Source of the DNA: Talpa occidentalis
Lineage: Eukaryota; Chordata; Mammalia; Eulipotyphla; Talpidae
DNA: 64,000 nucleotides
Reading direction: 5' to 3'
NCBI RefSeq assembly: GCF_014898055.3
Contig: NW_023604295.1
Location: 71,512,301 to 71,576,300, forward strand
Position numbers and translations under genes: made by a program
Notes under the pieces: generated by a model
What the model was told of the DNA's origin: nothing
The model's database searches: none
The model's input: only the letters and a program-made list of their open reading frames with translations
In this document: positions 13,440 to 24,815 of the stretch, piece by piece
How the letters are laid out: the number at the start of each line of letters is the position of its first letter
How positions within the stretch are numbered: the stretch's first letter is position 1

Positions 13440-14770
13440 GGTTTTAAAAAAGCACCTTGATCGCAGCTACTCAATAAACTGTAACAGGGTCATTAGTGGT
13501 AATTGGATCCATTTGAGCCAGCAAAAGACTTCGAATTTTCTTGAAGTATTTAAAATCAAATATGGAAACTCATTTGTCGATGGTTTTATAGGGGTGAAGC
13601 AGGGCTTTCTGGGTACTGTGGCCATCCAAAGACAGTGTCTAATTGAGTACAGGTGAGTTCACCTGTGAGCACAATTGCAAAACCACTCAGGTTCAGAGAG
13701 GAACGATAATGGGGTTCATTCAACAAACAGGAGATGGGCCTCCCTGGTGGCACATGCAACCTATGAAGCTATCCACAGCCACTGCAGCACCAGTTAGATC
13801 CCCGGCCAGGAAGCTACACACATGGCACAGCAGACCTCTCCTGACTCTCCCACTGCTCCCCTCAAAAGTGTATTTCAGTCAATCTGCCTGTTCTGTTCCC
13901 CACTCTGTCTCTGGTGAATCATCTCACCCCCCTACACCTCTGGCCTGTACCCCAGTTCACTTGTATGCATAAATAAATAAATCTTAAAAAAAAAAAACAA
14001 CAGGGGAAACAAAGAGTTACTGAGGCCACAAGTGGCTGGCTATTCACCCTGGATACTGTCCACAACATTCAGAAGTCCCAAACCAAAGGCCATTTCTCCA
14101 AGATGTCACCATCCCACCAATGAGGGCTGGAGCAAGTGGCCGCTCGAGGAGCTCCCAGACGCAGCCACGAAACAATGCTGCAGTAGCCTGCAGCAACAAT
14201 CTGAAGGTCCGGCTAGAAAGCACCTTATGTTGGAACTGACAATAGCAAAGGCAGCAGCATGAGAAGGTCAAGTGATCCAATAAACAGCTCTTTGAGACAG
14301 CAGGCCCGGAGCCTTCAGTGCTCTTCCCAAACAATTGCAGTAACAAGACCGAAGGCAGGCCACACCTCCCAGTCTCTTCAAAACTTTTCCGCTTCTCCCT
14401 CTTTGGAGGTCAGTTACTAAGGCTTCTTCCTTCTTTCTTCTTTCTGAGGTCAGGTAGAGAGTGCTACTAGTCTAGGATGGGGATCATTGTGTCGGGATCC
14501 TGGGATCATTCTTGCACTTCCTTACATCCATTTCTGATGTAGCCCGCCCTAGATCCCTGAGACCTACTGATTGGACATTCAACTTGGAAGATGCGAAAAG
14601 GAGGGACTGACAACAGGCTTTTGGCACAGGCTGGTAAACCTACGACGTTTTACTAACGGTTCTTGTCCGTTAGCAACAATGAGAAAACACCAGTATTTGC
14701 CCTACAGACCATACTGCAGGGCCCCCTTTACATGCGTTTGCATAACAGTTATGATCCCTTCAGAGTATTA
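13440..14770. other. Unassigned GC-richer block, possible LTR remnant, with SINE inside
   Basis: This block differs in base composition from the AT-rich surroundings and reads continuously on both sides of the SINE at 13738-13996. It has an AATAAA at about 14279-14284 followed by a U5-like CTCTTTGAGACAGCAGG, which suggests a retroviral LTR polyadenylation region on the plus strand. I could not fix TG...CA ends or a target-site duplication. The overlapping frames at 14032-14346 on the two strands are probably shadows of this noncoding block. Confidence 0.3.
13738..13996 (+). mobile_element. tRNA-type SINE, copy 5, with a small internal deletion
   Basis: The GGGCCTCCCTGGTGGCACA head is followed directly by the ATGCAACCTATGAAGC segment, so about 15 bp of the usual tRNA-like head are missing. 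The body and AAATAAATAAATCTTAAAA tail are intact. Flanks AACAAACAGGAGA (about 13722) and AACAACAGGGGAA (about 13997) look like a decayed duplication. Confidence 0.85.
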
Positions 14771-16498
14771 AGGTCCTATAAAGATTTTAGCATTTAAATA
14801 GTAAATAATAAGCTGACAAAATTAGGGTGTACACACTGAACTATAAAATTATATTTATATGATTATACATATCTACATAAATTAGCTATTTTTACCTGTC
14901 CATATCTATACAGTTTTTATATCATCTTTGATCTAATTTTCTGTCTTCCTTAAGTGTTTTATACTCTTCTAATTAATTGGTCAAAAACAGAGTACCCATA
15001 ATTTCTTCATAAGCTTAGAATTTTAAAGCTGGAAAAGACTAGAAATCATTGAATCTTATCTGCTAATTTTACACAATAGTAACTGTGGCAGCAAAAAAAT
15101 CATTACTGAGGGTCTCGTAACTTATCAGAAATTAAACGTTAACTAGTCTCAGGACCTCTGATATAATATTCTTTTTACTTTACCATCTTAAACTTTCTTC
15201 ATGTCTTCTCAATCACATTATTACATACAATTCAATTAAATAACACCAGTCTCTCAACAACATTATTAAAATGTCAGTTTCCATAGTACAATAACTACGG
15301 ATAACTGTGAAAGTACGAACTGTTGCTAGCTCTCTTATGCTTTTACAAGATCTCTACAGTGAGTCCTTTATAATTACTTGAACTTATTTCCAACTCTAAC
15401 CTCAATACAAATCTTTTCTCAAGGTGATTTCCTTTTATCATGTATTCTTTTGTCATGAAAAGACTTTCCTTAAATTCTCTTCTGCCCAAACTCAAAGACT
15501 GCACTCCTTTATGAAACAAACTCTCCTTTTCCAATTCATAGTGATCTCTTGAGTTTTCAAAAGAAGTATTCTATATATACTTGTTTAAAACTCTGCTAGC
15601 TAAGGTGCTGGATGTAAAGGCTACTCTCAAGCAGTTGATAACACACCTGGAGAAATTAAACATGTTCATGAAAACAGAACAAAAGATTGTAAGTGTTTTA
15701 AAATGTCCCAAAAGTGCTGGAGGAGCACATATGAGAAAGAAGTATAAGTAAGATTTTGTATACATATACTTCTTTCTTGTATACTTTTTTGTATACATAT
15801 ACTTCTTTCTTGCTCTAAAGCAAGAGTTGGAAATTGTAGATGGAAAGCGGCAGGTATTGAATTTTGCAGGATCTTAGGGCTTATTAAGCAGGGTGTTAAA
15901 GAGTAAGACTAGAGTAAGTCACAGAGAAGTTTGGTCATAGACAATATAAATTTCCAAGTGAATGGTGTTTAGACTTGATTTTCCAAGAACTATGAAGTAC
16001 TGATAGTACTTGAGCAAGGCGATTTCTTGACCAGAGCTCTGCTCCAGAATATTATACCAAGCTGCACTCTACAGAATGAATTAAAGAAAAGATATAATTC
16101 ATGCCAAATAGACCAGTTGGGAGTGGGAACTATAGTCCATGTAAGGACAAGACAAAATAGGGCCTGCACTAGAGGAAGTGAAAAAAGAAAATTTGGGGTC
16201 CTATGTACCAAAATAATGGAATAGAATCAATAGGATTCAGTAATTGACTGGATGTCTTTAGGAGTAGTAGTTAACAAAGAAAGAACAGAAGGAAATGTAA
16301 GCGTTGAAGGGAAGACTGTTACAACAGTTTTGAAACTAGTGACTTATAAATTAAATTCACAACATATATAATATGCACTGCAAATGAAAATGTAAATTTA
16401 AATAAAGTAGCAATTTAATGTTTAAATTCACTCTGATGTACCATTCATTAATTGTTATAAATATTTTCATTTTGTTTCTTTAAGATAACAGATACTTC
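14771..16498. other. Intergenic, no gene seen; 25-bp duplication
   Basis: AT-rich noncoding sequence. A segment with core GTATACATATACTTCTTTCT is present at about 15755-15779 and again at about 15788-15812, making a local direct repeat. No RNA gene or family repeat was recognised. Confidence 0.4.
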
Positions 16499-16767
16499 AT
16501 GGGCCTCCCCTGGTGGCACAGTGGTTGAGCGCTGGGCTGTGAAGCTGCCCGCAGCCTCTGCAGCACCAGTTCGATCCCCTGCGGCCAGCAAGGGTCCCAC
16601 ATGGCGCACAGACCTCTCCTGCCACGCCCGCTGCTCCCCTTAGCAGTGTATTTCGTCATTCTGCCTGTTTTGCTCCCCGCTCTGGCTCTGATGAACTCTT
16701 TCACCCTCCGCGCTTCTGCCTGTACCCAATGCTTGTGTAAATAAATAAATACATCTTTTTAAAAAAA
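16499..16767 (+). mobile_element. tRNA-type SINE, copy 6
   Basis: Full-length copy with a perfect 17-bp target-site duplication, AAGATAACAGATACTTC, at 16482-16498 and 16768-16784. The exact duplication implies a fairly recent insertion. It has a GTTCGATCCC box-B-like motif at about 16568 and ends in AAATAAATACATCTTTTTAAA. Confidence 0.93.
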
Positions 16768-16849
16768 AAGATAACAGATACTTCTTGAGGAAGGGGGAAT
16801 GGAATGAGTAGAATGAGCTGAACTATTGAATGTTTTGTTATATTCCATA

Positions 16850-16990
16850 TTCAGGCATAATACACATGTTGTTATTCCCATTTAAAGATAAGGAAAGTAA
16901 GGCTCAAAACTATCATCTAGGTTACCTATATTGCTAAAGATGATGGATTTGGTCCCCAGTTTTATTGACTCCCAGAACCCAGGGACTTTC
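16850..16990 (-). mobile_element. MIR SINE fragment, antisense
   Basis: TTATTCCCATTTAAAGATAA followed by GGAAAGTAAGGCTCAAAAC is the complement of the MIR core (the conserved 'CCTCATCTGTAAAATGGG' part). Diverged, with indistinct ends. Confidence 0.65.
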
Positions 16991-17840
16991 AGGAGTATTA
17001 ATAGGTGGAGGTTCTGAGAAGCAAATTTTGGCTGAACATAAGAAAAACAAAAATTGTCACTAATTATAACTGTGAAGTTCAAGAAGAGAACTGAGACCAA
17101 TGGGGGAATTTTAATGAGCTTTTGTAGGTATACAATCTGCAAGCAAAGGGAAATCACAAAAATTTTTGTCTCAATTTGTGTCAACATAATAATTGGTATG
17201 TGGGAAAGGTTCAGAAACAAAAATTAAAATATTATAGCTTTTGCTTCTTTCTGCTAGTGTATGCAGTTTTTTTTTCTGTTGCCTTTTTTCAAACTAAAAT
17301 AGATTTTTTAAAATTTCCCTTGCATTCAAAATGTATGTGTTGGAGGGTCCATTATGGTAGAACTGTATGTTTTACTTAAAGGCAGTAATCAAATTCAAAA
17401 TAGCTTTTAACTAATATTCTGGAAATAGTTTGTTTCTTTGTCCAAATATGTGTCTTTATGTATTTGGAAAGAATAAAGGAAAATATGTTTCAGGGTAAAT
17501 TTCACAAGAAAGCAAAAATAGAGAGTACTTTTATGTTGGGAAACCAACCTCCATTGTATCTTCAACATAAATTTACCCTAAGCAAGTTATAAAATATACA
17601 ATAAACAAATAGTTTGACTAAAAATTTGGATTCAAATCTCACGGTTTACATAATTTCATCCACTTGGGAAGAATATCCTCTCACAAATAAACAAACCTAT
17701 GTGAAAACAAATAGGCAATTGGTCCTAACACACTCAGAACAAAAAATAAAAATAGGAAAATAGTAGATCCCAAAACAAATTCTTCTATCTTTGTCTTATT
17801 AAAATTGTTTGATTTTTTTTCCCCCAGATTTTTTCTCTTT
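16991..17840. other. Intergenic, no gene seen
   Basis: AT-rich sequence with no protein-like frame, although short frames of 67-112 codons occur on both strands. No assignable repeat was recognised. Confidence 0.4.
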
Positions 17841-17851
17841 AAGAGTGGGTG

Positions 17852-18505
17852 TTTTACAAAGTAAATAATCCAGTCAAAAAATGGGCAGAAAAGCTCAAAA
17901 GAAACTTCTCCAAAGAGGAAATGCAAATGGCCAACGGGCATATGAAAAAATGTTCAGCATCACTTGCAATCAGGGAAATGCAAATCAAAACTACAATGAG
18001 ATACCATCTTACACCAGTGAGAATGACACATATTGAAACAAAAAAACAAAAAACTAGCAACAACAAATGTTGGCAAGGAGGTGGAGAAAAAGGAAATCTT
18101 CTGCACTGCTGGTGGGAGTGCAAACTGGCCCAACCACTATGGAAATCTGTGTGGAGATTCCTCAACCTGCTAAAGATGGAGCTTCCATATGACCCAGCAA
18201 TTCCACTCCTAGGTATTTACCCAAAGGACACAGAAACAGTAATCCCAAAGGGCACCTGCACCCTTATGTTTATAGCAGCATTATTTACAATAACTAAGCT
18301 ACAGAAACAACCCAAATGCCCAAAAATAGATGACTGGATCAAGATGTGGTACATATACACAATGGAATGTTACTTAGCAATCAAAAAAGATAAACTCATG
18401 CAATTTGCAGCAACATGGATAGAGCTGGAAGGGATCATGCTCAGTGAATTAAGCGAAAAAGAAAAAGAAAAATACCGAATGGTCTCACTCATAGCAGGAA
18501 TTTAG
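17852..18505 (+). pseudogene. L1 ORF2p C-terminal fragment, still open
   Basis: About 217 codons remain open up to a TAG at 18503-18505. The frame has the hallmarks of the L1 ORF2p carboxyl end: [20 protein letters not shown], then [47 protein letters not shown] and a closing SLIAGI. Endonuclease and reverse transcriptase domains are absent because of the 5' truncation, so it cannot support retrotransposition. There is no promoter or proper start, and the absence of internal stops reflects youth, not selection. Confidence 0.92.
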
Positions 18506-18729
18506 AAAACCTAAATAAGGGACCAGGAGAAAGACTAATGACAATAAAGTAAAAGTCAAAATTAACAAGCATCTATAACCCAGAGACATACTACGGGGGG
18601 AAGGGGGGGTAAGAGGGATTACAGTCAAAATAAGGGGGGGTGAGAATTGTATGGGGACTAGAACCAAGATGAAAAAGCATACAAAAATGAAAAATGATGT
18701 GAAAAATATATAAAACAAAATACATAAAA
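17852..18729 (+). mobile_element. 5'-truncated L1 insertion, about 0.88 kb
   Basis: The insertion is bounded by the 11-bp target-site duplication AAGAGTGGGTG at 17841-17851 and 18730-18740. It holds the last part of L1 ORF2, then a 3' UTR with a G-rich tract at about 18595-18640 (runs of 6-7 G) and an A-rich tail with ATAAAACAAAATACATAAAAA. Truncation at the 5' end is the usual outcome of target-primed reverse transcription. The exact duplication and the still-open ORF2 end point to a relatively young copy. Confidence 0.93.
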
Positions 18730-18740
18730 AAGAGTGGGTG

Positions 18741-20432
18741 GTTTAAATTTTTAATGTCTACTCAACTTTATCTGAATCTATGGAAAAATATTTATACAAA
18801 CTGAGTGTGATTTCCATGTGGAACCCCTTAACCATAGATCAGGTTAAAGTGTGGCAACTTGACAGCTTAGTTCAAGATAGAAATGATACCCAGTTGCAAA
18901 ATTAGGGGAAGCTGACTAACAGCCTGCACTATGACTTTTCCACCAGCTTCAATGTTAGAGGAGGTTTAGAAAGTGCTTTTACAGTGAGTTCTAAACATAG
19001 GTGATTTAGTACCAAGGCAGAATATATGTAGGAAAAATACAAAATAATTTATGCAATATTTAGATATGTGACAGATAATGGTACACAATTATGTTATTAC
19101 AGGAAATGCTGTTTAAGAGAAGTACTGATCAAAGCAAGAAGAGCAACCATCATTTGGTGCCCTTAGCAGAGATAGAATATTACATAAATATTATTTGTCC
19201 CTAATTATCATGCTTCATTTTTTTTATTTTGAAAATATAGATTTTTATAATATAGGTTATCATGAAAAATTAATAACTTGAATGTTATTTTGTGTGGACA
19301 TAAATAATTGATTTATAAGGCAATGCACCCTAGTCATCACTCTAAAAACTATGTAATAGCTACAATCACATGTGTATTTAAAATAAAACTCAAACAAAGT
19401 ATCAGTCAAAATGAAAACAAAACAAATCCTAGAAATCCGGCTGCAGAAACGAGGCTACCAAAGAGGGAAGGGGGTTGAGAACAAAGGGGAGAGCCAAGAG
19501 ACTACAATGGAAAATTATGGGTGCTGTGGTGGTGAGTATGGTATGGTATGCAGCATATTCTAAAGAAGTGTGAACCTATACCCCTAGATTAAGTACAATA
19601 TTGTAAACCAAGATTACGCCAATAAAAAATATAATTTAAATTAAAAGTAAGCAAAATTTAAGGTATTATAAAAATTCATTATATGTGTGTACTTTATAGC
19701 AATTACTCGGGTATTGACTTCATAAAACAAGGCTCCAATTTTAGGATCTAAGTTCCTATAAAAGAAACTCTGGTCTATCATAATAAGTGTAAGTATATCA
19801 TCAAAGACTATAAATGTAACTTTCTAAAAATGTAACCTTGCCTTTCCCATCTTTTTCTTTAAATGGCCACAAATTTTCCTTTTGAATTCTTATTGTATGT
19901 ATTAAGCAGGATAGGCTTGAGCATGCTGTGGTAACAACCCTAAATATTTCAGTGGCAAACACAACAAATGTTTATTGTCATGCTCACTGTAAATCCAGTG
20001 CACATCAGTTGAAGGTTTCGCTCTTCATTGTCTTTTAGAGACTAGGCAGATGGAGGTTGCAGCCACTATCTGGAAAGCTGCCAATCACTATGGCAGCAGG
20101 AAAGACAGTTCATGATGGTCTCACTCTGTCAATTAAATGCTCTGGCCCACAAGTGAACCATATTACTTCTTTTTATGACTCCTTTGACCACAACTAGTCA
20201 CATGGATTCACTGAGGAAGCCAAATAAAAAGAAAATCAGGAAAGAAAATCCCACTACATCTCTACTCAAAACAGTTGAACAGCACTGATTCCCATACCGT
20301 AATTATAGCACCAACTCTACTCTAGTTCAAGGCAACTATTATTAGGTGAATAACTCATTTAAGTCTTGACCCTCTGAAACACTACCATAACTAAATAGTA
20401 CATTAACAGGACACTTTTCCGGGCCAGCAGAG
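18741..20432. other. Intergenic, no gene seen; one old repeat
   Basis: Noncoding. From about 19905 to 20225 lies a diverged ancient repeat (phrases GCAGGATAGGCTTGAGCATGC, ACAACAAATGTTTATTGTCA, GTCAATTAAATGCTCTGGCC, ACTAGTCACATGG). I recognise the pattern from other mammalian genomes but cannot name it safely. The rest is AT-rich and unassigned. Confidence 0.45.
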
Positions 20433-20466
20433 TGAAAGCAAACTTTTTTTTTTTTTTTTTTTTTTT

Positions 20467-20697
20467 GTGGGAGAGGCTATGCTTGTATTTTTCTACAGGA
20501 CACTGTTTGATTTGCCTTTAAGGTGCCCTCTTTAAATAATGAACAGCCTGCCCAGCGATATCAATGGAAGGTGCTGCCTCAGGGCATGGCAAATTCTCCT
20601 ACTATGTGTCAGTTTTATGTTGACAAGGCTCTAGTTAGTTCACGGCAGCGATTTCCAGATGCTCGCATTTTACATTATATGGATGATATTTTATTTT
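20467..20697 (+). pseudogene. Endogenous retrovirus reverse transcriptase fragment (betaretrovirus-like)
   Basis: From about 20486 the plus-strand frame reads as the palm region of a class II (betaretrovirus-type) reverse transcriptase. It shows a [18 protein letters not shown] block and the polymerase active-site motif YMDD at about 20677-20688. An in-frame TGA sits upstream of the FAFKV block at about 20507, and the frame collapses into T-rich sequence right after YMDD-IL. Only about 65 codons survive, so it is a dead fragment. It lies antisense to the L1 that carried it and is flanked on both sides by T runs, so it reached this locus inside the composite insertion and is not a resident provirus. 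Confidence 0.88.
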
Positions 20698-20929
20698 ATT
20701 TTTTTATTTTTTTTTTTTAGCTAAGATACTGTATTGCTCTAGAGTTACAGACCACAAACTTGGGTAAAGTTCCCTAGAGAGCTTCATCACCAAGCTACAT
20801 GTGCTAACTCTTTGCACAATTGTTTTATAGAGCATGATCCCTTCAGCGCCCTCCATGTTGCTGCAAATTGCATGAGTTTATTACCATGCAATTATCTTTT
20901 TTTTTTTCTTTCATTATCTTTTTTTTTTT

Positions 20930-21101
20930 AATAATAAATTTTATTGTTATATTCCCCATACAATTGCAGCCCCCCCATTCTGACCCCAATCCCTCCCCTC
21001 CCGCCCCCGCCCCCCAAAAAGTGTCTCTGGTTCATAGTTTTTTGTTGATTTTGATTTTCACTTTCTTATAGTTATTCATTTTCCTGGTCCCTTATTTAAG
21101 T
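20930..21101 (-). mobile_element. L1 3' UTR end within the composite insertion
   Basis: The complement matches the 3' ends of the L1 copies at 17852 and 32626: CTTAAATAAGGGACCAGG, then CAACAAAAAACTATGAACCA, CAGAGACACTTTTTGGGGG, a G-rich tract (C-rich on plus at 20970-21016), TTGTATGGGGAATATAACAA and TAAAATTTATTATT before poly(A). No ORF2 remains. Confidence 0.92.
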
Positions 21102-22164
21102 TGAAAGCAAACTTCTTAATAGCCAACTCCTGCAGGGACGTCTTACTAAGATACCAGTGGACTCCAAATGGCTTCTACTAATTGTAAGCTTGGAAGAAAC
21201 TGCTATTTTGAGAGGTTGAGTGATGTCAGTTACAAAAATACTTCAGCAAGAGTAGTCAGCTCTTGGCATGCCATTTGTCTCACTGGGAAAAGAAGATCTG
21301 GAGAAGGGAATAACAAGTACACATTCACCTCAGGATCATCTCAGCCTTAAAAGCTGTTTTGTCAAGGTGTTATTGAAAACTCAACCATTTTAAAAATAGG
21401 TTTCCTGTCAAATTGCCTTTTGATTAATTGTTACTACATAATGCATTACTAATCAATCAAAAAACAGACTGAAGTCTCAAACACAATTTTCCCAGCACAT
21501 TAAAGATATAAAAGAAAAGGATTTTAGGAATGGCTTAAAAAATAAGCAGTATCTGAAACTCTGGACATTATCTGCCTGGTGGGAACAATTAACAGCACAG
21601 TTTCACACAATGCTTTATATTCTATTTCTCGTTTTCTCTGAGATGACAAGCATTTTAAAAATGAAATAATGGTTTGAAGATCAAATAGTAAACTTTTTAG
21701 TGGATGTTGCTTTTGAAATATTCTTATCTATGACATGCTGATTTTACATATTATGTTCTATGACATGCTGATTTTACATGTTATGTCACAGGTTTCAGAA
21801 TTATTAAATAATACTTGGCGTAAATATGTCAAACTTGGCTATTTTATAGTAGTTGCAAGTTAGGAGGAAGGGAGGATAGTTTATATTTTTAAATGTTTTT
21901 TATAATAATAGAATATGATAAAAATAAAAGGTCACTATCTTTTACAATATAACAACATGATTATTTTTATCATTAAACAAAAAATGCAAATGTTTCTTGA
22001 ATGCTTACCATGTCCAGGCACTATTGTTACAAAAATTTACATATATTCATTAATTATATTCTTACAACAATCCTCTGATATAAATACTATCGGCAATTCA
22101 TAAATGAAGACATTAAGACACAATCTTTTTCCCAAAAGTTTGCATTGATATTCTTTTGAGAATG

Positions 22165-22400
22165 TAGGCTTTAAAAACAAAGGAATTGAAGCCTGAATTT
22201 GACACTGAATTTGGTAAAAGTGGTAATCACTTTCAACAAGTTATTGAACCCCTGTAAGCATCTTTCCATTTGTAAAATTCAAGAGTTTTTATGAGAAAGA
22301 GTGTAACTAGGAATGGAATTACTATCATTCCCTTAGTGTCCAAAATTCAGTATAATCACAGGAATATAGTAGATGCTTAATAAATGCTAGTTATCTTGTG
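22165..22400 (+). mobile_element. MIR SINE, diverged
   Basis: Plus-strand order fits MIR: a tRNA-related part degraded at about 22170-22230, then AACAAGTTATTGAACCCCTG, CATTTGTAAAATTCAAGAG, and an end with ATAGTAGATGCTTAATAAATGC. That is the typical MIR 3' closing phrase. Confidence 0.65.
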
Positions 22401-24734
22401 TATCTTCAAAATTTCTTAATAGGCTGAAAAGATAAAAGACTATCCCACAAGTGAAATGGTATCCAACTGGGATGGAAATCCAACTGGGATGGAATCCCAC
22501 AGACTATGAGAATGTGTCTCTGAATAACCTTGAAAAGAATACCCAGGGACTATTTTTAATCCTGTTTCTAAATTTAACTATGTCATACTCTCGTATTAGT
22601 CTTCTCATTGCCAGAGAGTTTGGTGTTCATATAACATACACTGGGTACATTTTTCAATGTATTGGCTTTCAAATCCTGGCATAGAAACAGTTTCAATGAC
22701 TATTCACACTTCCTACAGAGACATAGTGAAATTTAATAAAAGATCTGTGGATTCAAGGGGGAGTACGATATCAGGATATGAAAGATTTGTGAGGACTCTG
22801 ATATAGTTCTTGCCTCCTTTCAAGGGTGAAAATCACAGAGCACTTTAAAATTACTGAGAAAATTACAACTGAAATTTAGCACTCTTTAAATCCAAGCATC
22901 ACCACTGACTATTAAAATGAATGTAATGTTAAGTGTATTTGAGGTCCAGTGCTCTAAGAAAAAGTTCTCTGGGAACCAAAGATAGCTTCCGTACTATATG
23001 ACTAAGGATACCTGTCTGCAAAACTAAATGATGCATCAACATTGCAAGCTCAAATCAATTGAATTGATTTGTATGTATCATTATCCTATCTGTTATGTTT
23101 ATGTTTTCAATTGTCAAAAGCAGACTTTGCTGATTAAGGGTTGTGTTCCCGGTAGAGCAGATAGAGAATGGAAAGTTCAAACATTAGTCTATATTATACA
23201 GAACTCGCTAAGAACATTACCCTTCAAAAATGGAAAAGTAACAGCTTAAGGAATGGGTCCAATAACATATTAGACAACAAATCCAGGCTGCTAAGGTGCA
23301 GGTACTACAATTTAAAGATTAATTTGGTTCCCAGAACTGCCAAGTAAAAGTTCCAAAATTTGACTGACATAAATTGGGCCGTTGTTAGCCTAACAAGTTG
23401 AAAAAGATTTCACAAAAATTTTATTCTGAATAAAAAAATATATATATTTTTGACTGATTATCATAAAATTAATTTTTGAAAGAGTTGAAAACACATATGA
23501 TCTCACTTATTTCTAATAAAATAACACATCCATTAAATCACTTTTACTTAATATTTTCTCTAAGTGACTTTTTTGCAGTTTATAGGTGGCACTTAATCTG
23601 ATTGGGAAGAGGAAGAACAAGTTGTTTCTCTCATTTCAGTTCCTCTGACTTACTGTAGTTTTCTACAACCTACAGGAACAAATGTACATTTCTTAAACCT
23701 TGCTATTTTTTCAGAAAGAAATATATATAAATAATCAATATTATACTGGGTTAAGTCATTTGAGAGTCATAGTCATATCTTACTGAAAGTTATATCTTAC
23801 TTTGATTAATAGTGACTTGTAAAATAATAAACTGCTTTGTGAGAAACATTTGTGGGAAGACAATATAGAGGCTTCTTTGCAACTACTTGATTTTGTGTGT
23901 ATGTGTGTACTAAAGAATTAGTCTCCTAAATTTTCTTTTAACACAAAACTTTTTACTTCTCTCTTCTGCAATTCTTGAGCACAACTGAGCATATTTTAAT
24001 TATTTTTGGTGCCACAAGTTTGATAGTCTGCCTTCTTTAGGTAGGATCACTGACATACACTTGACAAGAAAAAAGAATCCACAAGAATTTCCTGAGAAGA
24101 CATTCATATGCAGCATGTGTTAAATTTTTCATTTTCATTTGGCATTTTCCAACTCAACTAATTATGTTATCACTCAATGTAAACTTTTGAAAAAGAAAGT
24201 ACTAAGGGGAAAAAAATGAAGTTTTGCATAGTCCTGTCAAATTTAAATAGAAGATACTTATATTTGTACTTCTATATATTTGCATATTATGCCTCTCTCT
24301 TTCTCTTTCTCTCTCTCTTCCCCCATCTTCTCTCTTCCTCTTCCTCTCTCTCTCTCTACCTCCATCTACCCCCATACCTCACCCTCAATTTCTCTGCATT
24401 TTTCTATAGACTCGTTTATCTAAAATACAGGGGCTTTACTGATCCATTCAATGGTTGCTAGAGAGTTTATTACGCTTTTCTGGGTTGTTACTATCTCTGG
24501 AGGTTTTCACATTTTGCAAATCTCCATCAAATACACACACAACACACACACACACACTCCTCATTCTCTCTCTCAGGCTATAAATTTTGTAGAAATTATG
24601 CCAAACATAAAATGAGTGGTCAATTGTGACATGAATTAAAAATGTGCAATGAACATATGCTACTAGCACATTTTACTAGATGACATTGAGTATAAGGCAC
24701 ATCATTATATGTACCACTAAGGAAGAAAATTTAA

Positions 24735-24815
24735 TTTCAATTGTAAGATTCATTCCTATTTCACAGATGAAAAATATGAAGAAGGGGGCACTACTGAACT
24801 GATGAAATGTGTTAA
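24735..24815 (-). mobile_element. MIR core fragment, antisense, tentative
   Basis: TTCCTATTTCACAGATGAAAAATATGAAG resembles the complement of the MIR core. It is short and diverged. Confidence 0.4.

Larger units (their letters stand above)
20446..21101 (-). mobile_element. Composite L1-mediated insertion with several poly(A) blocks
   Basis: A perfect 13-bp duplication, TGAAAGCAAACTT, lies at 20433-20445 and 21102-21114, so the 656 bp between arrived as one retro-insertion. Read on the minus strand it starts with the last ~170 bp of an L1 (21101-20930, matching the 3' UTRs at 18510 and 32905, including the G-rich tract). Then come A11 (20929-20919), an 11-nt spacer, a second A11 (20907-20897), and a short L1 piece (20880-20830, with CATGCAATTTGCAGCAACAT). 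An unassigned ~110 nt follows, then an A-rich stretch (20719-20687), then an antisense retroviral pol fragment, and finally a tail of about 21 A (20466-20446). It looks like an L1 transcript that ran past its own signal, repeatedly, or a template-switch chimera. Confidence 0.82.

Noticed and set aside
14032..14346. Overlapping 76- and 100-codon frames on opposite strands
   Set aside because: Mutually antisense frames in a repeat-like block with an internal AATAAA; no family resemblance.
24288..24560. CT and CA tracts as possible regulatory elements
   Set aside because: They are ordinary simple repeats with no neighbouring gene or conserved motif.
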